Of a DNA stretch of 64,000 bases, positions 1-11,130 are shown in pieces. Source of the stretch: Toxonevra muliebris (taxonomy: Eukaryota; Arthropoda; Insecta; Diptera; Pallopteridae); contig OY829326.1 of assembly GCA_963691655.1 (NCBI GenBank), positions 73,649,235 through 73,713,234 of the forward strand. The letters are read 5' to 3'. Each line of letters starts with the position of its first letter. Position 1 is the stretch's first letter. The notes beneath the pieces are model-generated. The model made no database searches, was not told where the DNA came from, and saw only the letters and a program-made list of their open reading frames with translations. The translations under genes and the position numbers were made by a program.

Positions 1-180
1 ATAGATGATTAACCCGATAAATAATTTTCATGGTTTGTAATTCAATTTTCAGACGCATAGACGCTTGTTAAAGTTTTTGGTTTTAGGATTTGGATTGAAA
101 TCCGGGCCCCCTCAAAATCTCCGGACCCGGTGGGAATTCCACCGACCCACCCCCTCTCGTCGGGCTTGCTTCGGACACGT

Positions 181-417
181 GAGACACGAAAAACCTTTTT
201 TTGGGATTTTTCATTTTTTGAGGTTAGGGACGACACGTAACATTTCCCGTTCAAAATAATGTTAGATTCATATTCATCAACTGAAATTACACCAAAATAG
301 GATTTTCCCGTAGTTAAATGATGACTTGGTTAAGCGCAAGACCCGAAAAACAGCTTTTTTGGACCTATTTTGAGGTTAGGGACAACACGTAACATTTCTC
401 GTGAAAAATAATATCAG
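181..417. repeat. Tandem duplication, period about 152 bp
   Basis: Two direct copies start near 181 and 333. Both carry a CGAAAAAC run, a T-run and then the shared string GAGGTTAGGGAC followed by ACACGTAACATTTC. No protein signal is seen. The open frames here read through repeat DNA on both strands, and no function is implied. Confidence 0.6.
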
Positions 418-1306
418 AGATTCTTATTCAGCGAAAAAAAATATGCGAAAAAAGGCTTTATCTGTTCTTTTAAGAAGACTTAGGTAAACGTATGCGTCAT
501 AAAACGAGTCTTTCAAGGTGAGGTCGTAGACTTGCAGCCGCCATATTGGTCCGCCATCATGCCAAATGAAAAAAAGCCTTATTGCATTCGAAACAAGAGA
601 TAGTAAGCTTTCATTTGAACTCAAACATCTCCTAAAAAACATTAACCAATTTAGGACAGGGGGGAGGGGGAGTCGCCCGTTGATAGAGAATGTCCCATAT
701 ATATATATATATATATATATATTTTTAAGTATATAATTGAACAGGAATAAACATTCCCACCTGCGGAGAATAGAAGACAACCACTTCAACCTATAAGCTA
801 AGATTAGTAAATAATAAAGTCCAACAAATATTAATGAATAGATTTAAAAATAGTGTGCAACAAAATCCGGCTTCAAAATTTTTTTTAAGAAAATTATTTG
901 CACCTCGAAAAATCAGCTAACTATATTTCTTTTTGTTTTTGATGCAATAAAAATGTATACTACAAAACAAAGCTGTGGTCAAAAGCTTTCTTTATATTCA
1001 AAGAGAACTTTCATCTGGTAAATATTAAAGGTGCAAAAACAAAACTCAACCTACAAACCTTTCAACTACTCTCAGAAAATTTCACAATTTGAAATCGAAT
1101 TATGCAAACCAGAATGACCCCCCTTGAAGCGATGAATTCTCGTACTGTTAAGGAATGATTTTGACTAATTATTTATTTCTGAAACCAAGGTCCCATACAA
1201 AAATTGAAGTTTGGTTCCAACTTCCAAAAAAGTTCGGCGTAGCAAGTCACCTTTTACTAAACCATATTTTCCTCTAGATCATGACTCCGTATTCTAAAAT
1301 ATTCAT
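418..1306. other. Noncoding, AT-rich; (AT)n microsatellite near 696-722
   Basis: I see no gene. A (TA)n tract of about 27 bp lies near 696-722. The open frames are low complexity and lack recognisable motifs. Confidence 0.5.
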
Positions 1307-1400
1307 ACGACCTCGATAGTCTAGTGCATAGTGCACAAGACTTTCACCCAGATGGATTCGGGTTCGATTCTCGTCTTGGTCTGTTGGTTAGGTTTGGAAG
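1307..1400 (+). mobile_element. tRNA-Glu-derived SINE head (copy 1)
   Basis: The tRNA-like head has an A-box-like TAGTCTAGTGC and a B box GGTTCGATTCT at 1361-1371, with an anticodon-loop region CTTTCACC typical of tRNA-Glu. The RNA polymerase III promoter of such SINEs is formed by these two boxes. The same head occurs near 30742 and 57011. The body is short and runs into a (TA)n tract at about 1410-1455, next to the 3' end of the LINE on the opposite strand. Confidence 0.7.
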
Positions 1401-1426
1401 GCGTGCGCGAATGTATATACATATAT

Positions 1427-1454
<28 letters not shown>

Positions 1455-1458
<4 letters not shown>

Positions 1459-3193
1459 AAACCCGCACTTCCACTTGGAGACTTAATTGTCCATTATGAT
1501 TGCCCGGATGAGGCACGTCTCTAACCACGGTTTCCGTCAGCAGTCCAGGTAATGTCTTTATTGAACCATTTGGTTCTCCGGATGAAGGTAAGAAGATCCG
1601 ATAGTTCCACTTTCGTTATCTCGGTTAGACTATTGATAAAGCGCGACCCCAAACATTGGAGTCTGCTCATCTGCAGCCTTGGACATTGACTTAGAAAGTG
1701 AAGAATCGATTCTGTCTCTTCTTCATCATGACAACTTCTGCACAGTCCGCTCGTTGGAATGCGCCACCGTTGAAGCATTGGTGCAATAGCACAATGTCCA
1801 GTTATGACTCCTGTAAGCAGACGTACTGCAGATTTGTTGTGCCCTAAGAGGACATTTGTCCTCTTCCTATCTAACCTTGGCCACAAGGCCCGTGAAACTA
1901 TACAGTCATCTAGGTTAGTCCAAGCGTCATTTGACACCGCTATGGTGTACTCGTCTATTTTCCTAAATAGTTCACACATCGGAGATTGTATAGAGGTATC
2001 CGCCTCGTTAATGTCCATTTCAGAGCCCCTTCTGACCATTTCATCTGCTATTTCGTTCCCTTCAATATTGCTATGCCCAGGAACCCAGCAGAGAGTGACC
2101 TTGTGGTGCTCAATGGCCATCAGTGAAGCACGACATTTCTTTACAATCTCCGATTAAACTATTTTGGGTTCTATTGCCTTCATTGCAGCCTGACTGTCAG
2201 TAAAGATAGTGATATTCGAAATCGGAATCGTACTGTCTTGTAGAAGTCAAGCTGCTTTCTCAATAGCAAAAATCTCTGACTGAAAAACGCTGCAGCTGTC
2301 AGGAAGACGATACGACCGCCTTAGCTGCAGGTCTTCGGAGTAGAGACCAGCTCCAGTTCCATTCTCCATCTTTAAGCCATCGGTAAAGATGGTAATACCA
2401 GCATTACCTGTTACCGAACCCGCCTCCCAGTCTTCCCTGGTTGGATAAAGAGTTGGAATTCTAGTAATAAAATCTAAATTTGAAGTCATATAATCCGTGG
2501 CTACATCTAAGTCAGCTTTGATTCCATTTTGACCCCTCCGCTTTATCTCACTCAAAATTGTAGAGTGTCCATAGTTTGCTGATCTCCACACGTTAGATTC
2601 TCTTAGTCTAAGAGCCCCTTTTGCGGCACAGCCTTGAACAAACACCCGTAACGGTAAGAAATGAAATATCATATTCAGACCTTCCTGAGGTGCGCTACTT
2701 ACAGTCCCTGAGATCCCCAGGCTTGCAAGTCTCTGTATTTTTCCCATGCGAGCTTGGTTGCTCTTCTTAGCCAACGCCTGCCACCAGACGAGAGACCCAT
2801 AGGTGATGATGGGTCGAATGATTGTGATGTACATTCCATGAATAACGTACGGCGACAATCCCCATCTTTTCCCAAAGGTCCTTTTACAGGTATAGTATGC
2901 AGCCAGTCCCTTCTTCGTTCTCTCTTCGATATTCCTTCTCCAATTAAGTTTTGAATCCAGAATGGTACCGAGATACCTTGCTTCCGAAGAGAGATTCAGT
3001 GTCACTATATCCAACTTTGGTAGGGAAAACTTGGTATTTTTGTTTTCCTCGTGAACAAGACTAGCTCAGTCTTAGCAGGGTTAACTGCTAAACCGTTCCG
3101 TCTAGCCCAGTCGGAAATTTCGCCAAGTGCTGATTCCATAAGCTCACTAATCGTCGACAAGAATTTGCTAGGGATCAATATTGCTATGTCGTC
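1455..3193 (-). pseudogene. Non-LTR retrotransposon (LINE) pol, 5'-truncated, with RNase H
   Basis: Read on the minus strand, the 5' end starts at a reverse transcriptase catalytic motif (FDDIAIL, a relic of YADD). It continues through the RT thumb (EARYLGTILDSKLNW), then an RNase H domain (ITIFTDG, FQSEIFAIEKAA, WVPGHSNIEGNEIADE) and a terminal CxxC...H...C knuckle (CRSCHDEEETE...SQCP). One frame is continuous from 3014 to 1521 except for in-frame stops at 2247-2249 (TGA) and 2154-2156 (TAA). A one-base loss near 3023 shifts the upstream part. The endonuclease and most of the RT are absent, so this is a dead 5'-truncated copy, as expected from target-primed reverse transcription. RNase H plus the CCHC-like tail fits I/LOA/R1-related clades; the exact clade is not assigned. 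The 3' UTR ends at a TA-rich tract near 1450, abutting a SINE. Confidence 0.85.
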
Positions 3194-3278
3194 AAAGTGG
3201 TAGCCTACGCTGACGACATAGCAATATTGATCCCTGGCAAATTCTTGTCGGCGATTAGTGAGCTTATGGAATCAGCAC
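3127..3278. repeat. Inverted duplication of LINE RT segment (67-bp arms)
   Basis: Arms 3127-3193 and 3212-3278 are reverse complements with two mismatches and an 18-bp spacer. The plus-strand arm reads the same RT active-site region as VAYADDIAILIP, intact where the minus copy reads FDD. The arms share codons through MESA and then diverge. A 5' inversion of this kind is the expected product of twin priming, or of fold-back copying during LINE insertion. Confidence 0.8.
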
Positions 3279-3309
3279 ATTTTCAGAGCAACCTCATGCC
3301 TGTAAAGAG

Positions 3310-6300
3310 TGTTTGGGATGAAGACTATAGCCCGAGGCAGTAGCGTAGCGAGAGAGATGGATGTGGGCCAAAATTAAAACCATAGGCAATAATTTTATAA
3401 AAATTTAAGGGATTTTTTTGTTTATGGATTTTCAAATTCATTTCAAAGAAATTCTTTCATTCTCTCTCATTGACATGGAATATGACATAGTGAAAACCAG
3501 GCATTACAGTCATATCTAAATTGAAGCATTGCGCCATTTATCTGTCAAAATTGTCTATTTTGGTATGGGGAAAAGACAGATAAACGACGCTGACGTTCCA
3601 ATTTAGGTAGGACCGTAAAGAGACCATTTTTTTTTGCTAAAATGGAGTATGGCCCGGCTAGAAAAACCAAAAATCGGAATAAAATAAAGTAACACTTCCT
3701 ACTCGGTTTTTTTTCCTAGAGCGTTACGACAGGAGGAAGAAACTTTAAATTTATTTTTAGACTGAACCAATAAAAATAGTAAGAAAAAATAAGTATGGAT
3801 TACTGCCTTCTTTAGTCTTCAGCTTATTTTTTCACAGAATAAAATGTAGAAAAGTATTTAGGAATCCTTTCGTCTAGTTAAATAAAAAAAATATGATTTA
3901 AGTTTACAGGATTATCCTCTCTCATTTTATTTCATATTAATACAGTAAGTTCAGTCTAGGTATTTAAATAAATTTTTTTTTTTAATGAATGAAATTTTTG
4001 ATATTGCGAGTCTTCAAAAAAATTTGATGTTCTAGGGAAAAACTAAGTATGCAATTTAACTATTTATGGACTCTAGTTTTATTTTATTATTTACTACAAC
4101 ATGAAAACCGGGGTGCTTCTATTATACATATTGCTGTTATTTTCTGAAAATAGAACTTCTCTCTGTAAACTCTGATCGAGTCAATCAATTCCATAATCTT
4201 TTTTATTATAAAACATTTTAAAAAATTGCGTGAAAACAATATTTCAAATACATAAGTCTACAAATGTTTTTAAACAATTTTTCTTTGTTGATTTCTTCAA
4301 CAGAAAAAAGATTGAGTCAGGCTTTCAGTAAATTGAGTAAGCTTCATCACCAACATCGCATTCGGAGAAAATAAAAACATGATGGAGCTGCTATATTAAA
4401 TTGCTTCTTAAACGCAGCATAGCGGCAATCTCACATAACCTTCTGCAGAGCTATTAAAAGGATTTGCCACGGCGACGTCAACGAAACAGTAAATGCTTAT
4501 AATCCCTCAACTTTGGTTACCCTCCTCTACCTCAACCTCAACCAATCATTAATAATGACGAAGAAAAAGTTTATGTTGTGTCAGATCAACACAGCACAAA
4601 TGCGATGAGATGAAACGCTAATTTATATTTATAGTGCGACCAAGCAGCCGACATAGTCTGGTCGATGTTCCCAGTAAACGCAGGCAAGATCAGCACAGCA
4701 ACAACAACAACAATATGAGAACAGCAATATCGCGCCGGCTAAAGAAAGAAAAGGTCACATGAGCTAAATTTAATTTTTGTTTTTCCCTAAAAATAACATT
4801 AAAACTGGGTCAAGTATGCTGCTTCCAAATAAATAAAGCGTACCACAACAACAGCAACAACAAAAATTAAAACAAGCAACAACAATAAATACAAAATAAA
4901 ATGCAGTACATTTTTTTTTCGCTTTGTTTTAGTTTTGAGGCTAGGTAGGTACATAATATTTTTGTTGTTGTTGTTCAAGTTAAAATTCTTTTTTGCATGC
5001 GGCTGCCGTCCATAATCAAAGCGAAGCGAGATAAATACAATTTTTTTTCAATAGATATAATTTGCTCTATTTCTAAAATCAAGGTACATACTTTAGCATT
5101 ACCAACATGACAATACAAAATAAGAAAAAATCGTAAATGTTACTTGAAGGTTTCCTTCCTCACCTTTGCTACTACTACTCACTGGCAGTAGTAGTAGTAG
5201 TACTAGTAGTATTAGGTATGTAGTCTACTACTATTTGCTTTTCAATGGAAAAGAAAAAATAGTATCGTTGTGTCAATATTTGTGTCGTTGTCGCTGTGTG
5301 ATTTGTTGTTGGGGCGTAGTTGTACGGAGCATTTTGTTGCGTTTAATCTCGTAAAGGTAAACATTGGAATCATGTTTAAACTTGAATGACCTTTGAGTAA
5401 CGATTTTTGGAATACTATATATTTACTTAAATATACCTCTACATACATATATTTTGTTGTTGTTTAAAGCTTAGTTTTTTTCTTTCATCTTCCATGAATT
5501 TTTTTATTTTTATTTTTTTGGGTTTGGCTGAACTTGAATTTTTCTCACTTTGAAATTATCAATTTTCAATATCACACGTACCATTTTCTATGACTCATCA
5601 GCAAAACTTTGAATTTGATCTTATTGAATTGATTTTAAACTAAAATATATCGTTTATCTGAATGTCGTTGTTCCGCGTAAAAAAAAAAAAATCGCACATA
5701 AAATTGGTATCTTGTTGAATCGAGGACATTGTCTTGGAATAATCTATTTCTGATCTATGTAGATATTTACTGTGATTTATAGTATACATATGTAGTAAAT
5801 ATATTCATATATGTAATTAATTAATCATTTGAGCATTGATCGATGTTTAAGGAACTTTATACTTTATATATCATGAAAAGTTTTACAAAGTCTTGAGTTT
5901 TTAATTGCTTTTTGGGAACCCGGGATAAAAATTGCAGTGTTTCATCATTAGGTTTTGAAATACAAAAAGTTAACTCATTAATCCTTTCGTTTTTTTTTGG
6001 CTAATCTAATGTTCATATTTCACTACTTCTCATTTCAAACCTATCGGGAATTTTAAAAATAAAAAATTATTTTTTAAATCAAGCATGTTTTTTCTCTTTA
6101 TAATTTAAGTTTAAGTAAAAACGAGAGTACAGTTTTTTTTTATTTGATTTTGAAAAACAGTCCAAATTATATTTGAGTGAATTTACGAAGTGAACATACT
6201 AAGTTCAAAATTTTGAGCAAGTATATAAATTTTTTTTTTAATTACAATAGTTTAAAACGAAAGTTTAAACTCCATTTCATAATAAAAAATTACTAACTAG

Positions 6301-6660
6301 TGTACAAATTCACGCAACTCTAATGTACAATATAATGTACAAAAGACATGGAAGTTGATGATTTTTGAACTATTTTCTGCGAGTGTTAAAAAAATTGTGA
6401 TAGTGTTGATTTGTTTTTGTTCAACAAACGAAAAATAACAAGGTTCTGAAAGTGGATGCTGATAAAACTCGAGAAAACTAACTAACTAAAACTAAATTAA
6501 GCGGGTCTCGGCGTTTTAAAAGTATACGTCAATTTTTTTTTTACTTAGGCCCAAAGTTTGCCCATTTCTAGCAGATTAAGTATAAGATAACATGTTAGTT
6601 TTGCATCAGAGCTTGTTTGTATGTTCAGCAATTCATAGTTGAATTTTCCGTGGAATATTT
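3310..6660. other. Noncoding AT-rich stretch with CAA and TAC/GTA microsatellites
   Basis: I see no gene. There are (CAA)n runs near 4700-4880, and a facing (TAC)n/(AGT)n pair at about 5168-5215 that could fold as a hairpin. The open frames in this stretch come from these repeats. Confidence 0.5.
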
Positions 6661-6676
6661 TCTTCATATATATTAA

Positions 6677-6748
6677 CCCTTTGGCACCCATTATTATCGG
6701 TCTTTTTTGCCTATTTCGAACAACTTTTTTTTTGACCCATTACAAGGG
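6677..6748. mobile_element. Possible 72-bp TTAA-flanked miniature element
   Basis: It is flanked by TTAA on both sides, with ends CCCTTTGGCACCCATT and, reversed, CCCTTGTAATGGGTC. The CCC ends next to TTAA match the piggyBac pattern, but the element is very short and the repeats are imperfect. A similar end (reversed CCCTTTGGCTCCC) lies near 15391. Confidence 0.3.
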
Positions 6749-6954
6749 TTAATAGAGGGTTAGTATGTTCAAGAAATATGTTGCCCATGAAATTTTACTA
6801 TAGGTTACTGAACAACAAAATTCTGTATACTTTAGTAAAAATAAACCCAAATTCCAAAAATGTTTCAAAATTTCAGGGTTAATGATGAAATCGTCAATTT
6901 AAATCCCTTTTCCAAGATAGAAATATAATTTTGTATTTAAAGAAAACACAAAAT

Positions 6955-7817
6955 AATAAAGATATCGGTCTAAATGATGACCAGAGCCAATTTTCCACCA
7001 CTCTTCCACACATATCGGCCGGAAAGTTGGCAGTTTCGCGTTCGATATTGTTCTTGAGCTCCTCCAACGTTATTGGCTTGTTGGAATAAACCAACGACTT
7101 AATAACCCCATAAAAATAAATCCAATGGCGTTGAGTCACATGAGCGAGGTGGCCATTCGACTGAACCATTTCTGGAAATTACACGATTACCAAATCTCCC
7201 ATTCAATTGATCAATTGTTTAACAAGCTGTATGACAATTGGCACCGTCTTGTTGGAACCACATATTACTGATGTCAAGTTCATCCAGTTCTGGGCAAAAA
7301 TAGTCTTCCAGCATGGCACAATCGCGAATTGAGTACCTTGAAGCAGATATGAATTTATTGCTGCCCAATAACCCATATTTTGATGTTTTTTCGTTGAATT
7401 TCAGGATTTCCATCTAACTTTTGCAGAGCCCGATCGGATAAGTTTCGGCGCTTCAAATGATCACGGGGCTTCACTTCTTGAGTTAATTTAATCTTTAAGG
7501 GTGTAGGCCAATATCTTTATGCAAAATTTGCCACAATTTAGCTCCCCAATTCCAATGACGTGGAATCGACTGATTTGGCTCATTTTGAACTGAAGCACTT
7601 ACGTCTGCGATATTTTCGGCACAGAAATATTCAATCGTGCATATGTTGACCAGAATTTATCCACTATAGCACGCACAGTTTGTGCGAAAATTGCAGTAGG
7701 TGCTCCTAAATTAGCGAACACCGACTCAGAATTTCTGTAGTATTTTTTAATAATTTCCAAATGTCCGTGATAACGTTCGCCATGATAAAAATGAAAACTT
7801 AAATTACGTTTTCGCAT
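6955..7817 (-). pseudogene. Decayed mariner/Tc1-related DDE transposase (several frameshifts)
   Basis: On the minus strand an N-terminal helix-turn-helix-like segment (IIKKYYRNSESVFANLGAP, TVRAIVDKFWST) is followed by LKRRNLSDRAL and NPEIQRKNIKIWV. Next come the second catalytic region MWFQQDGANCHTA and the third region WPPRSCDSTPLDLFLWGY. The C-terminal part reads KSLVYSNKPITLEELKNNIE and VVENWLW. The segments lie in different frames, so at least two frameshifts and several stops are present. The WFQQDGA...HTA and PPRS.D.TPLDFFLWGY signatures are typical of insect mariner-related transposases with an N-terminal DUF4817-type domain; that assignment rests on motif memory. I did not find clear terminal repeats. 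Confidence 0.75.
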
Positions 7818-8020
7818 TGCCAGATCAAAAAACCAAAATGAGTGGCGGCACTCGCTATTGATGATGTGGAAAGATAAGTATTATCAGTATTTAACTTCGT
7901 ATATACTTTTAAATGATATTCGTTTTCTTGTTGCATTTAGTTACTTACATATTTACTTAGTCTATGAGTATAAAATTCTTACAGACTAATTAAAAGAGAT
8001 TTAAAGGCAAAACATTCAGC

Positions 8021-8147
8021 CCTATTCTAAATATTCCCATAATAAAACTCCCGAGAAAATTTGTTCCTTTTCTTTCTTCTCCTATAGGCATATGGGGGAA
8101 AGAAACAAATTTTCCCCGGTGTTTTATTTTGGGTATATTTAAAATAG
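8021..8147. mobile_element. Hairpin MITE, copy 1 (about 127 bp)
   Basis: The arms of roughly 55 bp are near reverse complements, with ends reading CCTATTCTAAATATTCCC and AATAAAAC on both strands. The element folds almost end to end. A second copy of the same size lies at 52235-52363, inside a gypsy gag relic. Superfamily unknown. Confidence 0.65.
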
Positions 8148-8149
8148 GT

Positions 8150-9734
8150 ATAATTGAAATTATTAGAAGTAATTTAGGATAATTCAGAATTATTTATTTA
8201 TTTGATTCTTTTTTCGCGGTTATTAAACTAAACTTCTAACGTCAGTGCAATGTAGAGAATTTGACAAATGTTTTTTTGTATAAAAATATTGTTTTTTTAT
8301 TATTAAAAAATAACCCTAAAAGTATGCAGTGTTTTTATTAATTTGATATTTTGTAATAGGTATATAAATATGAAATGCGGATGGTTTGCTTAATAAACGC
8401 ATTTATTAAATTAAAAAAATGAATAAACTCAATAATCTAAATATTGGATTTTCATTACCTATTACTTTTCACCATGTTTCTAGCGAGCTTTTAGGGATGG
8501 GATGAAATAATCTGTCATTCCACTACCATATAAAATTTGTTCATGGTGCCGCTATAGATTTTTACACATCAAGAAACCTGAAAACACAGATTCGTAATAA
8601 TTAGTTAAACACATTTTAAAAAGTAGTTCACGTGAATCTGGAGCAGTATTCAATTCGAAATAACTAAATTAAATCCAGAAGAGCCAATCTGGGACGTCTA
8701 GCCACTTTACATTATTTTGTAAAAAAGATTATTTAACAAATTGATGGCAAATAAAAAACACTCACCATCTCTCTCTTTCTCTCACTTCCAAAATATGGTA
8801 TGGTCATATTTTAAGTACATTTTCTAAATTTTAGCTCCACTTTATTTACAATAATGAAATTCCATTTCACTTTTTTGCACCAAAGACAAACACACATATC
8901 TATCAAAATCACCAAGTAACCAAAACCATCGAATCATCTTCACAACGAGAATACAAAGAAAAGCAAAAATCACAATTAAAAAACTCGTTTTCCTTCACAC
9001 ATTTCAATCTTGATTTGCAGACAAAATTCATTCATTCATGCATTCATATTTATGCATGAAACACATGACACACCGTTAGATCGAACCACGAACTACTTCC
9101 TCAATAGCAATAAAAAATATAAAAAAATTGAGAAACCTCATATTAAGTAGTTGAATAGTTTACGCCAATACAACTATGAAAAAATTCGCAAACTGATTGT
9201 TTTAAAAATAAAAATAACAATCAGCAACTTCCTCAAACAATTAATCAAAAAATCACTTAAATCTATATGTATGAAAAATATTTGGTGATATTTGTGTATA
9301 TTTGAAATATTTGTGTAAAAACAAAGCAAGACACAATATTTGGTGATACCATATACAGAAAAAAATGTCATACCCTAAATTATCAGACATATGGTAAAAA
9401 CGAGTTTACGAAAAATAAAGCAGACAAACAATGTGAAAAAGACGACAAATATTTTGAAGAAAATGCAAATAAACAATATTAAAAATGATGATGAAGATGA
9501 ATAACCAAAATAAAATTAAATATGGGTAATAATGTTGTACGATATATGGTATTATAAATGAGAGCACTCGGCAATTTCAGCATTACAAATCAGCTGTTTT
9601 TGTTCTAGAAGTCGCGGTAGCAATGACGAATTCGTAAGCACATTCGCCAATCTAAATCTAAATCAACATATTTCGAAATCAAATCACATTCGAATTTAAT
9701 ATTGCCTTATTAAAAATGTAGAGCTAGTTGCTTC
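8150..9734. other. Noncoding, AT-rich
   Basis: I see no gene, RNA or repeat with clear borders. The open frames are short and compositionally biased. Confidence 0.5.
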
Positions 9735-9985
9735 ACAATACCTTAGTGGCTAGTGTGCTAGGCTGGTACAAAGGGGTCCCGGGTTCAGTGCTCGGCATAG
9801 TCAAAAATTAAAAATTAAAATTTTTCTACACGGCACCATCTCTAGGCTGGAAATGGCAAACCTCCAAGAGAAAAAAATTGCCTAAGAAAAGATTTTTACT
9901 TCGCCATTAGGATTCGGCATAAAACTGTAGGTCTCTTCCATTTGTGTATAAATATAACTCAAGTAGTACTTATTTATTTTGAAAT
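9735..9985 (+). mobile_element. Core-domain SINE with a different tRNA-like head
   Basis: The head carries an A-box-like TTAGTGGCTAG and a B-box-like GGGTTCAGTGC at 9781-9791, and differs from the tRNA-Glu head of the other SINEs here. The body includes GGAAATGGCAAACCTCC, then AAAAAAATTGCC, then CGCCATTAGGATTCGGC and AAACTGTAGGTC. The same modules in the same order occur in the SINE at 30742-31045. This shared central part behaves like a SINE core domain that is combined with different heads. Confidence 0.65.
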
Positions 9986-10257
9986 TAGCTGCTAGGGCAG
10001 TGGCTCGCAAGCGGTGGGGTATGCCCCCCTGGGGGAGCTTAGACAGATTTGTAGGTAGGCGCAGGTTTGCCACGAACCACTGAGTACCACTGTACTCAGT
10101 ATACGATTTTTTTTTTCAAATTTATAAATGTTCGTACGAGTTCGTAAGTTAATGTTACGACGGATTCTGGTATAGGACTTATGTTTATCCAAAGAAAAGT
10201 GTTCGAATGATAATAGCCGAAGTATATTAAATTATACAAATAACACCCAGTTACAAG

Positions 10258-11130
10258 CAGAGATAAATTCAATCACATTAAAAACCATTTTTCCAATTCC
10301 AGGGAACTCGTAATTGGTGCTTTTTGTTTTCAATTCCTTAATAATGGAATTGATAAAAATTCCAATTCCATTACAAAGAATTGTAATTGGGAATTGAAAA
10401 TATTCAAATTCTCTGGTAGTTAATGGAATTAAAAAATTTATCGATTCCATTACAAATTAATTAATTAAAAATATCTGAATTACTCACAAGAAATGAAAAA
10501 GTAATTGTAATTTTTTTTGTCAGAAGTAATCTAGTTATTATGTGCCTTCACAGAATCAAATTCCAATTTAGTCGGAATGATTCCTCGAAAGTATTTGATT
10601 CCTTTTTAGTTTAATTTCAAAAAACTATGAATTAAATTTTCTCTGAGAATAATGTAAAATGATTAATTTTTCAATATAAGTCTAAAAGTATAAAATTTGG
10701 GTCACTTCTCTGGTAACGGCTTATTAGAAGCATTTTACAATGTTTTCCGAATTTTTTTTTTTTTTTTTTGCTTTTTTGGAATTGAACTAACGGGAACCAT
10801 TGATTTCGAGGAATCATTCCAACTAAATTGGAATTTAATTCCAAGAAAGTAATTGATTACATTTAAATAACCAATTCCTTTCTTTTCAATTCCTTTAAGG
10901 AATTGATATATTTTGAATTACAAAATACAATTCCCTGTAATGGAATCGAAAATTTTTCCAATTCCATTACCTAGGATTTTAAAAATTGTAATTACCGATT
11001 ACAATTCCTTGTAATGAAATTAAAAGTTTTATCAATTACATTACCAAGGAATTGAAAACATTTAAGTACCAATTACAATTCCTTGTAATTGGAATTGGGA
11101 ATGTAATGTAATTGAATTTACCCAACTCTG
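10258..11130. mobile_element. hAT-type foldback MITE, 873 bp
   Basis: The two halves are extended inverted repeats. The right end reversed reads CAGAGTTGGGTAAATTCAA and the left end reads CAGAGATAAATTCAA. Both arms are filled with degenerate copies of AATTCCTTGTAATTGGAATT. An inner pair of arms (about 10557-10605 and 10793-10845) shares GGAATGATTCCTCGAAA. CAG ends and possible 8-bp flanks (GTTACAAG versus GTTAGGAC, only partly matching) suggest a hAT-related non-autonomous element. Confidence 0.65.

Noticed and set aside
1804..2157. Plus-strand open frame opposite the LINE RNase H
   Set aside because: It is the antisense shadow of a recognisable RNase H domain and carries no motif of its own.
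9998..10083. 86-bp hAT MITE (CAGTGG...CCACTG) after the SINE
   Set aside because: Ends CAGTGGCTCGC and, reversed, CAGTGGTTCGT match partly, but no 8-bp duplication is present and the borders overlap the SINE tail.
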